A DNA stretch of 51,270 nucleotides from Hyphomicrobium sp. (GTDB lineage: Bacteria > Pseudomonadota > Alphaproteobacteria > Rhizobiales > Hyphomicrobiaceae): the NCBI GenBank assembly GCA_002928955.1, contig PERT01000023.1:1-51270 (forward strand), given 5' to 3'. Below are positions 1 to 8,087 of this stretch, piece by piece. Made by a program: the position numbers and the translations under genes. Under the pieces are notes generated by a model. The model saw only the letters and a list, made by a program, of their open reading frames with translations. It was not told the DNA's origin and searched no databases. How positions within the stretch are numbered: position 1 is the stretch's first letter; each line of letters starts with the position of its first letter.

Positions 1-11
1 ATCATTGGGTT

Positions 12-87
12 AGTGGGGCGTTCATCGCGCCTTAATTGACGCCCACGATGCCCCACCCACCAGTCAATTAAGGCGCGACGCCCCACT
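12..87 (+). repeat. Compound palindrome, type A, copy 1
   Basis: Outer arms 12-21 (AGTGGGGCGT) and 78-87 pair perfectly. TCAT at 22-25 has no partner. Inner arms 26-40 (CGCGCCTTAATTGAC) and 63-77 pair perfectly. The 22-nt centre is shared with the other type A copies at 29725, 50993 and 51158. Bases 1-11 (ATCATTGGGTT) are a linker that also precedes the copy at 29725 and follows, in reverse, the copy at 51158. Confidence 0.9.
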
Positions 88-161
88 CGTGTTCCGGCGC
101 CGACATTTGCGCCTGCCAGCGGGCGCCATTCGGGCCAAATGTCGGAACCATGAGGAACACG
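88..161 (-). repeat. Compound palindrome, type C, copy 1
   Basis: It abuts type A copy 1. Read on the minus strand it has an outer arm CGTGTTCC (154-161, partner 88-95), an unpaired TCAT (plus-strand ATGA at 150-153), then an inner arm containing CCGACATTTG (136-145) that pairs with 100-109. A GC-rich stem lies in the centre. The layout matches types A and B although the arm sequences differ. A partial copy lies at 50950. Confidence 0.8.
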
Positions 162-179
162 AGCTAGGCTGTGGTTCTC

Positions 180-252
180 GTGTAGCTTTTGCATCTGACG
201 TTTGGCTTTTGGACCAGCCCCGAGTGGGGACCAAACGTCAGATGCGTTACAC
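180..252 (+). repeat. Compound palindrome, type D, copy 1
   Basis: Outer arms 180-186 (GTGTAGC) and 246-252 pair with one G-T wobble. TTTT at 187-190 is unpaired. Inner arms 191-205 (GCATCTGACGTTTGG) and 231-245 pair perfectly over 15 nt. The centre resembles those of the copies at 39875 and 42299. The inner arm is related to type C: TC(C/T)GAC(A/G)TTTGG is common to both. Confidence 0.85.
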
Positions 253-280
253 CCGGCGAGCCGATGTGTCTGAGATCGCG

Positions 281-940
281 TTACTTCTGTGCTGGGGCAG
301 GTGCCGGCTTGGCGGCATCCTGCGCCTTTCCGACGGCCTCTTTGCCCTTCTCGTAGGCCTGTCCGGCCGCTTCCTTGCCCTTTTCGTAGGCCTGTCCAGC
401 CGCTTCACGCGCCTTTTGGAGCGCTGGGCCCGACTGCTCCTTGGCCGATTGATAGGCGTCCTTTGAGGTCTCTGCCGTCTTGTCGGCGAGTTCCTGGGCC
501 TTCTCCATCGCGCGGTCCAGGATCGACTTCGGCGGCTTGGCGCGCTTGTAGGGCTCGAGCGCCTTCAGCACGTCCTTTGTGGCCTCGGGAAGCGTCACGG
601 TGGTCTTGCCGTCCTTGTCGGAAATCTTCAGCGCCGACAGGCGAACACCAATCTTTTTCTCGGCGGCGCCGAGGAACCCGCCGGTGCCCATCAAAACCCC
701 TTCGATCTGATTCTGCTCATTGAGGATCAGGTCCTCGATGTCACCGATGATCTGGCCTTGGGCGTTTCTGACCTTTGCGCCGAGCAGCAGATCACGGGCC
801 AGCCATTGGTTTGCCTGTTGGCCCTTGAAGAAGATTCCAGCTGGAATGGCAGCGGGTTCCTTGGCCTTCTTGTCCTGCGCCACGGCGGCGCCGGCGAGTG
901 CAATGGTCACAGCAGCGATGCCGAGTGCGAGCTTTCTCAT
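281..940 (-). CDS. Secreted PRC-barrel protein with LEA-like C-terminal tail
   Basis: The 219-aa protein has a signal peptide (residues 1-21, cut after AVAQ). A PRC-barrel domain follows (about 45-125; ARDLLGAKV-type strands, GQIIGDIEDLILN). The Ala/Lys/Glu-rich helical tail (about 140-219) contains two exact 11-residue repeats, AAGQAYEKGKE, and a third degenerate one. PRC-barrel proteins of this kind are common secreted proteins in Rhizobiales, with no defined reaction. The 11-mer periodicity is like that of group 3 LEA desiccation proteins, so a stress or envelope role is possible, but this is inference. It is a single gene divergent from gyrA, with a palindrome cluster immediately downstream of its stop. 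Confidence 0.85.
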   Translation of the reverse strand: MRKLALGIAAVTIALAGAAVAQDKKAKEPAAIPAGIFFKGQQANQWLARDLLLGAKVRNAQGQIIGDIEDLILNEQNQIEGVLMGTGGFLGAAEKKIGVRLSALKISDKDGKTTVTLPEATKDVLKALEPYKRAKPPKSILDRAMEKAQELADKTAETSKDAYQSAKEQSGPALQKAREAAGQAYEKGKEAAGQAYEKGKEAVGKAQDAAKPAPAPAQK

Positions 941-1283
941 ATCCGTCGTTCTCCAATACGTTTACCCGCGCCGCGCGGCGGGCGTTCAGGCGCCGCACCG
1001 GGATGATCGATAGCCCGGTCACAAGCGCGTGACGAGGATGTAAGTCGACAGTGTGACGAGAGCAAGTCTCTGGTTGCAATTGTGACGGACCGCCACGGGT
1101 GTCTGGCTAGGCTGCGGAAAACACGAGGTAAAAAGCCGTGGGTAGGAGCTTGGGCGAACCCTGAAAGTTTGCCTCGATGCGCGGAATTCGGTTACTCTGC
1201 CGGTTCCGCTTCGGCAATAAACGCCCGTCACTGGTCGGGCGTCTCCCGACTGCTGGCAAAAGCACATACTGGATTGGGAATTC
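941..1283 (+). promoter_or_regulatory. Divergent intergenic region with gyrA leader hairpin
   Basis: This 343-bp gap must hold the promoters of both the PRC-barrel gene and gyrA. A hairpin lies at 1221-1242 (ACGCCCG / CGGGCGT, 8-nt loop), about 40 nt before gyrA. It has no T-tract, so it is a leader structure, not an intrinsic terminator. No convincing -35/-10 pair is assigned. Confidence 0.4.
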
Positions 1284-4085
1284 GTGGCAGACAACAGCGA
1301 CAAGAACACCCCTGGGGGTCCAGGTGGTGGCCAAGGGCCGAGCGACATCCGGCCTATCAGCATTTCCGACGAAATGAAGCGCTCGTATCTGGAATACGCG
1401 ATGAGCGTGATCGTGAGCCGGGCGCTGCCCGACGTGCGCGACGGCTTGAAGCCCGTTCATCGCCGCATCCTGTTCGCCATGAGCGAGCTAGGGCTCGATT
1501 GGAACAAGAAGTACGTCAAGTCAGCGCGCATTGTCGGCGAAGTGATGGGCAAGTATCACCCGCACGGCAATCTGGCGATCTATGATGCGCTGGTGCGAAT
1601 GGCACAGGAGTTTTCGCTCCGCGTGCCGCTGATCGACGGTCAGGGCAATTTCGGCTCGATCGACGGCGATCCGCCGGCTGCGGAACGCTACACCGAATCG
1701 CGGCTGGCCAAGATAGCGGGTTTCCTGCTCGACGATCTCGATAAGGAGACGGTGAGCTTCAAGGAAAACTATGATGGAAGCCTCGAGGAGCCTTCGGTGC
1801 TCCCGGCCAAGTTCCCGAACCTCTTGGTCAATGGCGCCGGCGGCATAGCCGTCGGCATGGCGACCAACATTCCGCCGCACAACTTGGGCGAAGTCATCGA
1901 AGCCTGCCTCGCCAACCTCGATAACCCGGAGATCAGCGTCGACGAACTGTGCGGGATTGTGCTCGGTCCCGACTTCCCGACCGGCGGGCTCATTCTCGGC
2001 CGTGGTGGGATTCTCTCGGCCTATCACAAGGGCCGCGGCTCGATCATCATGCGGGCACGGGTCGAGGTCGAGGAAATCCGCAAAGATCGAGAGGCGCTGA
2101 TCGTCTCGGCCATCCCGTACCAGGTCAACAAGCGCACGTTGATCGAGAAGATCGCCGATCTGGTCCGCGAGAAGCGGGTGGAGGGAATCTCCGACATCTG
2201 GGACGAAACGAACCGCGAAGGTATGCGCATCGTCATTGAATTGAAACGTGATGCGGTGGCCGACGTGGTGCTCAATCAGCTGTGGCGGTTTTCAGACCTG
2301 CAGACCACGTTCGGTGCGAATATGCTGGCCATCAACGGCGGTCGGCCGGAGCAGCTGAATCTCAAGGACTTCATCGAGGCCTTCACCGCGTTTCGTATGG
2401 ATGTGGTGTCGAAGCGCACCAAGTTCCTGCTCAATAAATCGCGAGATCGCGCACACGTGCTCGTCGGTCTCGCCATCGCTGTCGCCAATATCGACGAGGT
2501 GATCCGGTTGATCCGCTTCTCGGCGTCGCCCGCCGAGGCCAAAGAACAGCTGATGGGCCGCGACTGGCCGGCCAAGGATATGGCGCCGCTCATCGAGCTG
2601 ATTGCCGATCCGCGGCACAAGCTTGCGGCCGATGACACCTACCGGCTGTCGGAGGAGCAGGCCAAGGCCATTCTGGAGCTGCGGCTCGCCCGCCTGACAG
2701 CTTTAGGACGCGACGAGATCGCCGAGGAACTGACCAAGATCGCCGAAGAAATCAAGGAATTCCTTGCAATCCTGGCGTCGCGGAAGCGCATCGTCGACAT
2801 CGTCAAGGGCGAACTCACGTCAATCCGGAACGAGTTCGCCACGCCGCGCAAGACCGAGATCCTCGACATCGAAGGCGAGCTCGAGGACGAGGACCTGATC
2901 CAGCGCGAGGATTGTGTCGTTACCGTCAGCCACAAAGGCTACATCAAGCGCGTCCCGCTCTCGACCTATCGGGCGCAGCGTCGCGGCGGCAAGGGCCGGT
3001 CGGGCATGGCCACGCGGGATGAGGATTTCGTCACGCAGGTGTTCATCGCCTCGACGCATACGCCTGTGCTGTTCTTCTCGTCGCGCGGAATGTGCTACCG
3101 CATGAAAGTCTGGCGGCTGCCCGCCGCAACACCGCAGAGCCCGGGCAAGGCGCTGGTCAACCTTTTGCCGCTGGCGCAGGACGAGACCATCACCTCGATC
3201 CTGCTGCTGCCGGAAGATCCTACGACCTGGGCTGAGCTCGAACTCATGTTCGCGACCCGTTCGGGCAACATCCGCCGCAATGCCTTGAGCGATTTCGAAA
3301 GCATCAATCGTAACGGCAAGATCGCGATGAAGCTCGATGAGGGCGACAAGATCGTGCAGGTTGCGATTGCACGCACTAACGATGACGTGCTGCTGACGAC
3401 CGCGCGCGGCCAGTGCATCCGCTTCCTGATCGGCGAGGAGGTGCGGCTGTTCAAGGGGCGCGATTCGGATGGCGTGCGCGGCATCCGTCTCGAAAACGGC
3501 GACGAAGTGATCTCGATGGCGATCCTAGGCCACGTCGATGCGGTGCCGGCCGAACGAACGGCTTATCTCAAGCAGGCCGCCGCGCTGAGGCGTGCGGAAG
3601 GGGCAGAGGGCGAAGCTGTGCTCGATGTAGCGGCCGCCGATGAGGACGACGCGGCCGAAGGGGTCGCCGAGTTGACCGACGAGCGCTTCGCGGAGCTCAA
3701 GGCCGCCGAGCAATTCGTACTCACCGTGTCAAGCCGGGGCTACGGTAAGCGGACATCGTCTTACGAGTACCGGACCAGCGGCCGCGGCGGCAAAGGCATC
3801 GTCGCCATGGTGGTCAACGAGCGCAACGGCGACCTCGTTGCCTCGTTTCCGATCTCGGCCGGCGACCAGATCATGCTGGTGACTGACGGCGGGCAGCTGA
3901 TCCGCTGTCCGGTTGGCGACGTGCGCATCGCCGGCCGGAATACACAAGGGGTCCGAATATTCAAGACCGAGAGTACCGAGAAGGTGGTCTCCGTCGAGCG
4001 GATTTCTGAGGAAGTTGCCGGTGACGGCAATGGCGATGCCGAAGCAGTAGGACCCTTGGGGCCTGCCGTCGGTGAGGCAGGTTGA
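1284..4085 (+). CDS. gyrA: DNA gyrase subunit A
   Basis: GyrA is the breakage-reunion subunit of gyrase, which negatively supercoils DNA with GyrB and ATP. The length of 933 aa is normal for alphaproteobacteria. The N-terminal winged-helix/tower domain is intact. The catalytic tyrosine is Y136 in AERYTESRL (E. coli Y122). The GyrA-box motif [10 protein letters not shown] opens the C-terminal beta-pinwheel, which runs to an acidic tail. An Ala/Glu-rich insert (about residues 770-800) lies between pinwheel blades. At the quinolone-determining positions the sequence is HPHG-N96-L97-A98-I99-Y100-D101, where E. coli has D82-S83-A84-V85-Y86-D87. The ATG start gives MADNSDKN; the Gly-rich leader before the conserved [19 protein letters not shown] is typical of the order. 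Confidence 0.98.
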   Translation: MADNSDKNTPGGPGGGQGPSDIRPISISDEMKRSYLEYAMSVIVSRALPDVRDGLKPVHRRILFAMSELGLDWNKKYVKSARIVGEVMGKYHPHGNLAIYDALVRMAQEFSLRVPLIDGQGNFGSIDGDPPAAERYTESRLAKIAGFLLDDLDKETVSFKENYDGSLEEPSVLPAKFPNLLVNGAGGIAVGMATNIPPHNLGEVIEACLANLDNPEISVDELCGIVLGPDFPTGGLILGRGGILSAYHKGRGSIIMRARVEVEEIRKDREALIVSAIPYQVNKRTLIEKIADLVREKRVEGISDIWDETNREGMRIVIELKRDAVADVVLNQLWRFSDLQTTFGANMLAINGGRPEQLNLKDFIEAFTAFRMDVVSKRTKFLLNKSRDRAHVLVGLAIAVANIDEVIRLIRFSASPAEAKEQLMGRDWPAKDMAPLIELIADPRHKLAADDTYRLSEEQAKAILELRLARLTALGRDEIAEELTKIAEEIKEFLAILASRKRIVDIVKGELTSIRNEFATPRKTEILDIEGELEDEDLIQREDCVVTVSHKGYIKRVPLSTYRAQRRGGKGRSGMATRDEDFVTQVFIASTHTPVLFFSSRGMCYRMKVWRLPAATPQSPGKALVNLLPLAQDETITSILLLPEDPTTWAELELMFATRSGNIRRNALSDFESINRNGKIAMKLDEGDKIVQVAIARTNDDVLLTTARGQCIRFLIGEEVRLFKGRDSDGVRGIRLENGDEVISMAILGHVDAVPAERTAYLKQAAALRRAEGAEGEAVLDVAAADEDDAAEGVAELTDERFAELKAAEQFVLTVSSRGYGKRTSSYEYRTSGRGGKGIVAMVVNERNGDLVASFPISAGDQIMLVTDGGQLIRCPVGDVRIAGRNTQGVRIFKTESTEKVVSVERISEEVAGDGNGDAEAVGPLGPAVGEAG

Positions 4086-4222
4086 TATCGAACCAGCGCG
4101 GGGAAAGCATCCTCGCGCTTGCCGTCGCTCCGCTAAGTCGGCATATATCCGACACTCGAATTTCGCTTGCGGCGCAACACCTGACCGGGACGGGCGTCGC
4201 AGTTCCAAGGGAGCATCGAGAC

Positions 4223-4477
4223 ATGTACGAGATCCCGAAAGTAGCCTTTTCAGTCGCCGGTGACCCGGTTGCGAAGGCCGCCGAGATGAAGCGCATTGAC
4301 GACTTGATCGACCTGCTTGGCGTGCAGGACTTTCTCGCCATCTCCGGCGTCGATGTTTCGGCCATGCAAGGGATGTCCGTGGCCGACGTGGCGGCATTCC
4401 TTGCCCGGCATAACATTGATACAGCGCGTCTCGACCGCGACGAACTCGTGCGGCTTGCTTTGCCTGCCGCGGGCTGA
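4223..4477 (+). CDS. Hypothetical protein, 84 aa
   Basis: I do not recognise this protein. Starting at ATG 4223 (MYEIPKVAFSV) it is a soluble, mostly helical protein of 84 aa with an acidic centre (MKRIDDLIDLLGVQDFLAI) and no cysteines, membrane segment or signal peptide. The frame stays open upstream to 4082, overlapping the gyrA stop, but the residues there look like non-coding translation. A purine stretch (AAGGGAGC) lies 10-15 nt before the ATG. The helical pattern with regular Leu/Ile spacing favours a real gene. It lies between gyrA and the LysE exporter in the same direction. Confidence 0.5.
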   Translation: MYEIPKVAFSVAGDPVAKAAEMKRIDDLIDLLGVQDFLAISGVDVSAMQGMSVADVAAFLARHNIDTARLDRDELVRLALPAAG

Positions 4478-4534
4478 TGGCCGACGGCGTGGCAGTCTGG
4501 AATGATTGGCAGCAGGCGGGTGCCGGAGGGCATT

Positions 4535-5152
4535 GTGTCGACCGAAATCTATCTGGCGTTCATTGCTGCTTGCTGGATGCTGGCGTGGACGCCTGGTCCG
4601 ATCATGTCGCTCATCGTCGCAAATACCGCGAGCTACGGGCTTGCGGCGGGATTGTGGACGCTGTCGGGAAGCATCCTCTCGGCCGTCGTTCTGGTGACGG
4701 CGACTGCACTTGGCATGACTGCGCTGATGGCGTTCGTGTCCGAGTGGTTCGACGTGCTGCGCTGGGTGGGTGCGCTCTATCTCGTTTTTCTCGGCGTGAT
4801 GCGGCTCAGGCGACCGTCGGGCCTCACGGAAACGGCTGCCGTAATGGTGCTGGGCCGTCGGAGATTTTTTCTGCAAGCGCTGTTCGTGGGGCTGTCCAAC
4901 CCGAAGACGCTACTGTTTCTCGGGGCCTTCCTGCCGCAATTCGTCGACATGGGTGGTGATATCGCGGGACAATTGCAGCTGCTGGCGGTCACGTTCGTTG
5001 TTGTCGTGTCGATCGCCGATCTCGTCTACACGCTGGCAATCGGACATTTCCGCGACCGCATGGCAATAGCAAACCTGAAGGTCGTGGACCGGATCGCCGG
5101 TGGGTTGCTGGTCCTCGGTGGTCTCGTGCTTGCGGCCGCCAGGAGGCCGTGA
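4535..5152 (+). CDS. LysE/RhtB-family amino-acid exporter
   Basis: This inner-membrane protein of about 205 aa has six predicted hydrophobic segments. The family signature is near the N-terminus (LAWTPGPIMSLIVANTASYG), and SNPKTLLFLGAFLPQF marks the fourth segment. The family exports amino acids or homoserine lactones; the substrate cannot be read here. The start is placed at GTG 4535 (VSTEIYLAFIAACWMLAW) because family members begin at this point and GGAGGG at 4525-4530 sits just upstream. An in-frame ATG at 4502 would add 11 unlikely residues and has no ribosome-binding site. Confidence 0.9.
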   Translation: MSTEIYLAFIAACWMLAWTPGPIMSLIVANTASYGLAAGLWTLSGSILSAVVLVTATALGMTALMAFVSEWFDVLRWVGALYLVFLGVMRLRRPSGLTETAAVMVLGRRRFFLQALFVGLSNPKTLLFLGAFLPQFVDMGGDIAGQLQLLAVTFVVVVSIADLVYTLAIGHFRDRMAIANLKVVDRIAGGLLVLGGLVLAAARRP

Positions 5153-5168
5153 GGCAGGGGCCCGCGGC

Positions 5169-5430
5169 TCACTCAATGTTCCGGCACCGCTTGCTGAATT
5201 CGACCATTGGGCCCGACAATGGGCTCAACCGGCACAGGGCTTCCCAGTCGGCGGCCGTTGCCCGCCCTTGGGAGGTCGCGATCATCCGTTTCGCCTTCAG
5301 CCGCGAGAACAGGCGGCTCAAGGTATCGGGATCGAGCGCGAGGTAGTCGGCGATGTCGTCGCGCGACAGCGGCGGATCGAACATCATGCCAGAAAGAACG
5401 GCAAGGCCGATGAACGGGGCGGGCAGGGTG
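5169..5430 (-). pseudogene. Remnant of a Crp/Fnr-family regulator (DNA-binding domain only)
   Basis: Reading the minus strand gives a Crp-type winged helix: PPLSRDDIADYLALDPDTL followed by SRLFSRLKAKRMI and a short wing. This matches the helix-turn-helix of FixK/Fnr proteins (family pattern MSRxDIADYLGLTxETVSR). No cyclic-nucleotide-binding domain or dimer helix lies upstream. The open frame extends to 5600, but residues before about 5430 look random and reach within 3 nt of the coaD start. It is most simply the 3' end of a deleted regulator. A short independent DNA-binding protein cannot be excluded. Confidence 0.6.
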
Positions 5431-5602
5431 GGGCTTGCGCGCCTCGTCGTCTCGATCGGGCTTGGGATAAAGGACGACCAATCGACGTCGCAAGTTTCAG
5501 GGTGAACAATGCCTATTTGGGTTTCGGGGTAGCCAGGGCCTCGCCCAAATCCCAAGTCTCGTCTAATAATGGCCGCCTTCGGCGAGAGGAACGGTTCCAT
5601 CC

Positions 5603-6106
5603 ATGGCCCGCATTGGTTTTTATTCCGGCTCGTTCGACCCGGTGACCATTGGTCATACGGACGTCATCGATCGCGCGGCGCGGCTCGTCGACAAGCTGGT
5701 GATCGGCATAGGCGTGCATCCGGCCAAAGCGCCGATGTTCTCGGATGCCGATCGCATCGACATGCTGAAAGCCGAGACGCGTAAGATCGCCAAGGCGACC
5801 GACACCAAGATCGAGATCGTGACGTTCTCAGACTTGGCCGTCGTGGCGGCACGGCGGAACGGGGCCGAGGTCATCTTCCGCGGCCTGCGCGACGGTACCG
5901 ATTTCGACTATGAAATGCAGATGGCTGGAATGAATGGTGCGATGGCGCCGGACATCCAGACCGTGTTCGTCGCCGCCTCGCCGAACGTTCGGCACATTGC
6001 GGCGAACCTCGTGCGGCAGATCGCGGCGATGGGTGGCGATGTTTCAGCATTCGTCTCCCCGGCCGTCGCCAAGCGCCTCGAAGGCAAAGCGGCGAAGCGG
6101 ACATAG
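5603..6106 (+). CDS. coaD: Phosphopantetheine adenylyltransferase
   Basis: CoaD transfers AMP from ATP to 4'-phosphopantetheine, the penultimate step of CoA synthesis, in the cytoplasm. The length of 167 aa is standard. The nucleotidyltransferase motif [14 protein letters not shown] is at residues 9-22, the family motif [19 protein letters not shown] lies mid-protein, and GGDVSAFV is near the C-terminus. The ISSxxVR-like motif appears as [18 protein letters not shown]. It is followed after 4 nt by the alkyltransferase-like gene, and so probably heads a three-gene operon. Confidence 0.97.
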   Translation: MARIGFYSGSFDPVTIGHTDVIDRAARLVDKLVIGIGVHPAKAPMFSDADRIDMLKAETRKIAKATDTKIEIVTFSDLAVVAARRNGAEVIFRGLRDGTDFDYEMQMAGMNGAMAPDIQTVFVAASPNVRHIAANLVRQIAAMGGDVSAFVSPAVAKRLEGKAAKRT

Positions 6107-6110
6107 TGGC

Positions 6111-6563
6111 ATGGCAGGCTCACCGGCATACTCGCTCATGAAAGCGGACGTACTGGCGATTGTCGGCGCTCTGCCGTATGGAAGGGTCACGACGCACGCG
6201 CTGATCGGCGCGCGGCTTTCGGTCATGCCCCGTCATGTCGCGTACATTCTCGCCACCCTCGATGACATCGATCGCAATCGGGTGCCGTGGCACCGCGTCG
6301 TGGCACAGGGGGGGGCGATAGGCCGGCACAAACGTCGCGACGATCAAATTTCGCGCCTCAGGGCCGAGGGCGTTCCGGTGTCGGCCGCAGGGATTGTCGC
6401 TGGGCTCGACGGTGTCGTGGTGACGCGCCTCGCGGCGGAACGATCGCGCCCCGGTTCGCGGCAAGCAACCCCGGATGAAACGGGCTCGGCCAATGCTGGA
6501 ATGGAGCCGGGAGCATCTCGCGCTCGCGGCCGCTTCGAGCATCCTGGCATCCGGTTGAAATGA
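6111..6563 (+). CDS. Alkyltransferase-like protein (ATL), catalytic Cys replaced by Trp
   Basis: The first ~105 of 150 aa match the DNA-binding domain of O6-alkylguanine-DNA alkyltransferase: ALPYGRVTTHALIGARL (helix entry), RHVAYILA, and the active-site block VPWHRVVAQGGAIG, where methyltransferases have PCHRV. Trp for Cys defines the ATL family. These proteins bind O6-alkylguanine without repairing it and flag it for nucleotide excision repair. A disordered tail of about 45 residues (Arg/Gly/Ala rich) is not part of the family. ATG 6111 lies 4 nt after the coaD stop; ATG 6138 (MKADVLAIVGAL) is an alternative. Its last 4 nt (ATGA) overlap the start of the enolase-like gene, implying translational coupling. 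Confidence 0.85.
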   Translation: MAGSPAYSLMKADVLAIVGALPYGRVTTHALIGARLSVMPRHVAYILATLDDIDRNRVPWHRVVAQGGAIGRHKRRDDQISRLRAEGVPVSAAGIVAGLDGVVVTRLAAERSRPGSRQATPDETGSANAGMEPGASRARGRFEHPGIRLK

Positions 6564-7849
6564 TCGGCTCGTCGCGCATCGTCCGTGTTCGCGGCCGCCG
6601 GGTGTGGGACAGCCGAGGTGTTCCGGTCGTCGAAGCTGAGGTGCAACTCGAAGGTGGCGCCGTGGGCCGCGCGATCGCGCCGGCTTCCGGACTTGCCGTC
6701 GTCAGCGAAGCACTCGATCTGCGCGATGGGGGTGCGGCCTTCGCCGGGCGGGATGTGATGCGCGCGTTGGAGCACGTGAACAACGAAATCGCCAGGGCGC
6801 TCGCCGGCCTGGACGCCGCTGACCAGGGCGCGGTCGACCGGCGGTTACTTGCCTTGGATACAACGCCGGATCGCCGGCGGCTGGGTGGCAACGCGATGTT
6901 TGCGACGTCGCTCGCAGTGGCTCATGCCGCGGCCGCCGCCGACGATGCACCGGTGTGGACAATTTTTGCTCGTGGAGCGTCGCCCGGCCTGCTGCCACTG
7001 CCCCGTGTCCAGATCATCGACTGCGGGCTGACGCCGGATCGGACCTGCGATCTCGCCGGTATTTCTCTCATCGCGATCGGCGCGGATGACTACGCGAGCG
7101 CACTCGACTGGTCGGCAGAGGTGACACGAGCAGCTGCCGAGCTGATCGATCGGTCAGGCCGTGGCCAACCGGTGGCTGGACCAAGGGGTGCATTGCGGTT
7201 CAGCGGTGCAATGAGCAATGAGGCGATCGAGCTTGCTGTGCGGGCCATCGAGAAGGCTGGGTTCGCTCCGGGCGAGGATCTTGCGCTGGCTGTCGATGTC
7301 CGCGCTGCCCTGTTCGGCCGCGCAGGACGATACCGGACCTCAGCAGGCAGTGCAGAGATGGATACGCGCGGGATGATCGAACGCTATTTGGCCTGGCTCC
7401 GCCGGTATCCGATCGTCTCGCTGAGTGATCCACTCGGTGCCGACGAAATCGCTGGCGTCGCCGCCCTGGCGGCATCGGCGGGCACTCAGATCGAGATCGC
7501 ATGCGGAGACGCCATCGTGGCTGATCCGCGGCGGCTCCGGCAACTGGCGGACGAAAAAGCCGGCAACGCGCTGGTGCTCGAACCCGGGCAGGTCGCGACG
7601 TTAACGGAACTGCGCGCAGCCCACGACGAAGCCCGCGCGGTCGGCTGGAGAACAATCCTCTCAGGCCGCACCGGCGACACCGAATCGGGCTGGCTCGTGC
7701 ATCTCGCGGTCGGATGGGGGATCGGCCAAATGGCCGCCGGCGGCCTCGCACGCGGCGAGCGGATCGCCAAGTGGAACGAAGGTTTGCGCCTCGCGGAGAC
7801 GCTTCCATCGGGCGGCACGCTTCCGCCCCGTTCGGACTTTCCTTGGTAG
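6560..7849 (+). CDS. Enolase-superfamily pseudoenzyme
   Basis: This 429-aa protein aligns end to end with enolase: VWDSRGVPVVEAEVQLEGG, LGGNAMFATSLAVAHAAAA, GQVATLTE, SGRTGDTESG and the C-terminal GxxARGERIAKWNEGLRL. Nearly all catalytic residues are gone. The general base Lys341 aligns with E341. Lys392 aligns with Ala, and His369 of SHRSGETED aligns with Gly. Glu of VGDEGGF falls in AGPRGAL. Of the three Mg ligands only D246 remains; the other two align with S289 and G316. It therefore should not make phosphoenolpyruvate; a canonical enolase is expected elsewhere. The frame is long and intact, so it is presumably used. It overlaps the ATL gene by 4 nt, the third gene after coaD. Confidence 0.88.
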   Translation: MIGSSRIVRVRGRRVWDSRGVPVVEAEVQLEGGAVGRAIAPASGLAVVSEALDLRDGGAAFAGRDVMRALEHVNNEIARALAGLDAADQGAVDRRLLALDTTPDRRRLGGNAMFATSLAVAHAAAAADDAPVWTIFARGASPGLLPLPRVQIIDCGLTPDRTCDLAGISLIAIGADDYASALDWSAEVTRAAAELIDRSGRGQPVAGPRGALRFSGAMSNEAIELAVRAIEKAGFAPGEDLALAVDVRAALFGRAGRYRTSAGSAEMDTRGMIERYLAWLRRYPIVSLSDPLGADEIAGVAALAASAGTQIEIACGDAIVADPRRLRQLADEKAGNALVLEPGQVATLTELRAAHDEARAVGWRTILSGRTGDTESGWLVHLAVGWGIGQMAAGGLARGERIAKWNEGLRLAETLPSGGTLPPRSDFPW

Positions 7850-8087
7850 TTCAAGGGGGTCGCGCCAACTTGAATAACAGCTGTTCGGGCGAGAGTTGCG
7901 CCAGGGCCGTCAAATCGCCATAACGGCGAAGTCAAAGGTCCGCGCATCCGGGTCAAGAACAGTTCGGCCCCAGCCCTGTGAAGGGGCAGCGGGTTGCCCG
8001 GCGGGACCGGGACGACGTGCCTTCAAGTCTAGATACCCTTCAACCCCGATCGCCGCCCGCCGATCACCACCCAAGGCATCCACACCC

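Noticed and set aside
6560-7849. Calling the enolase homologue a functional eno
   Set aside because: The general base, the second lysine, the histidine and two metal ligands are all substituted.
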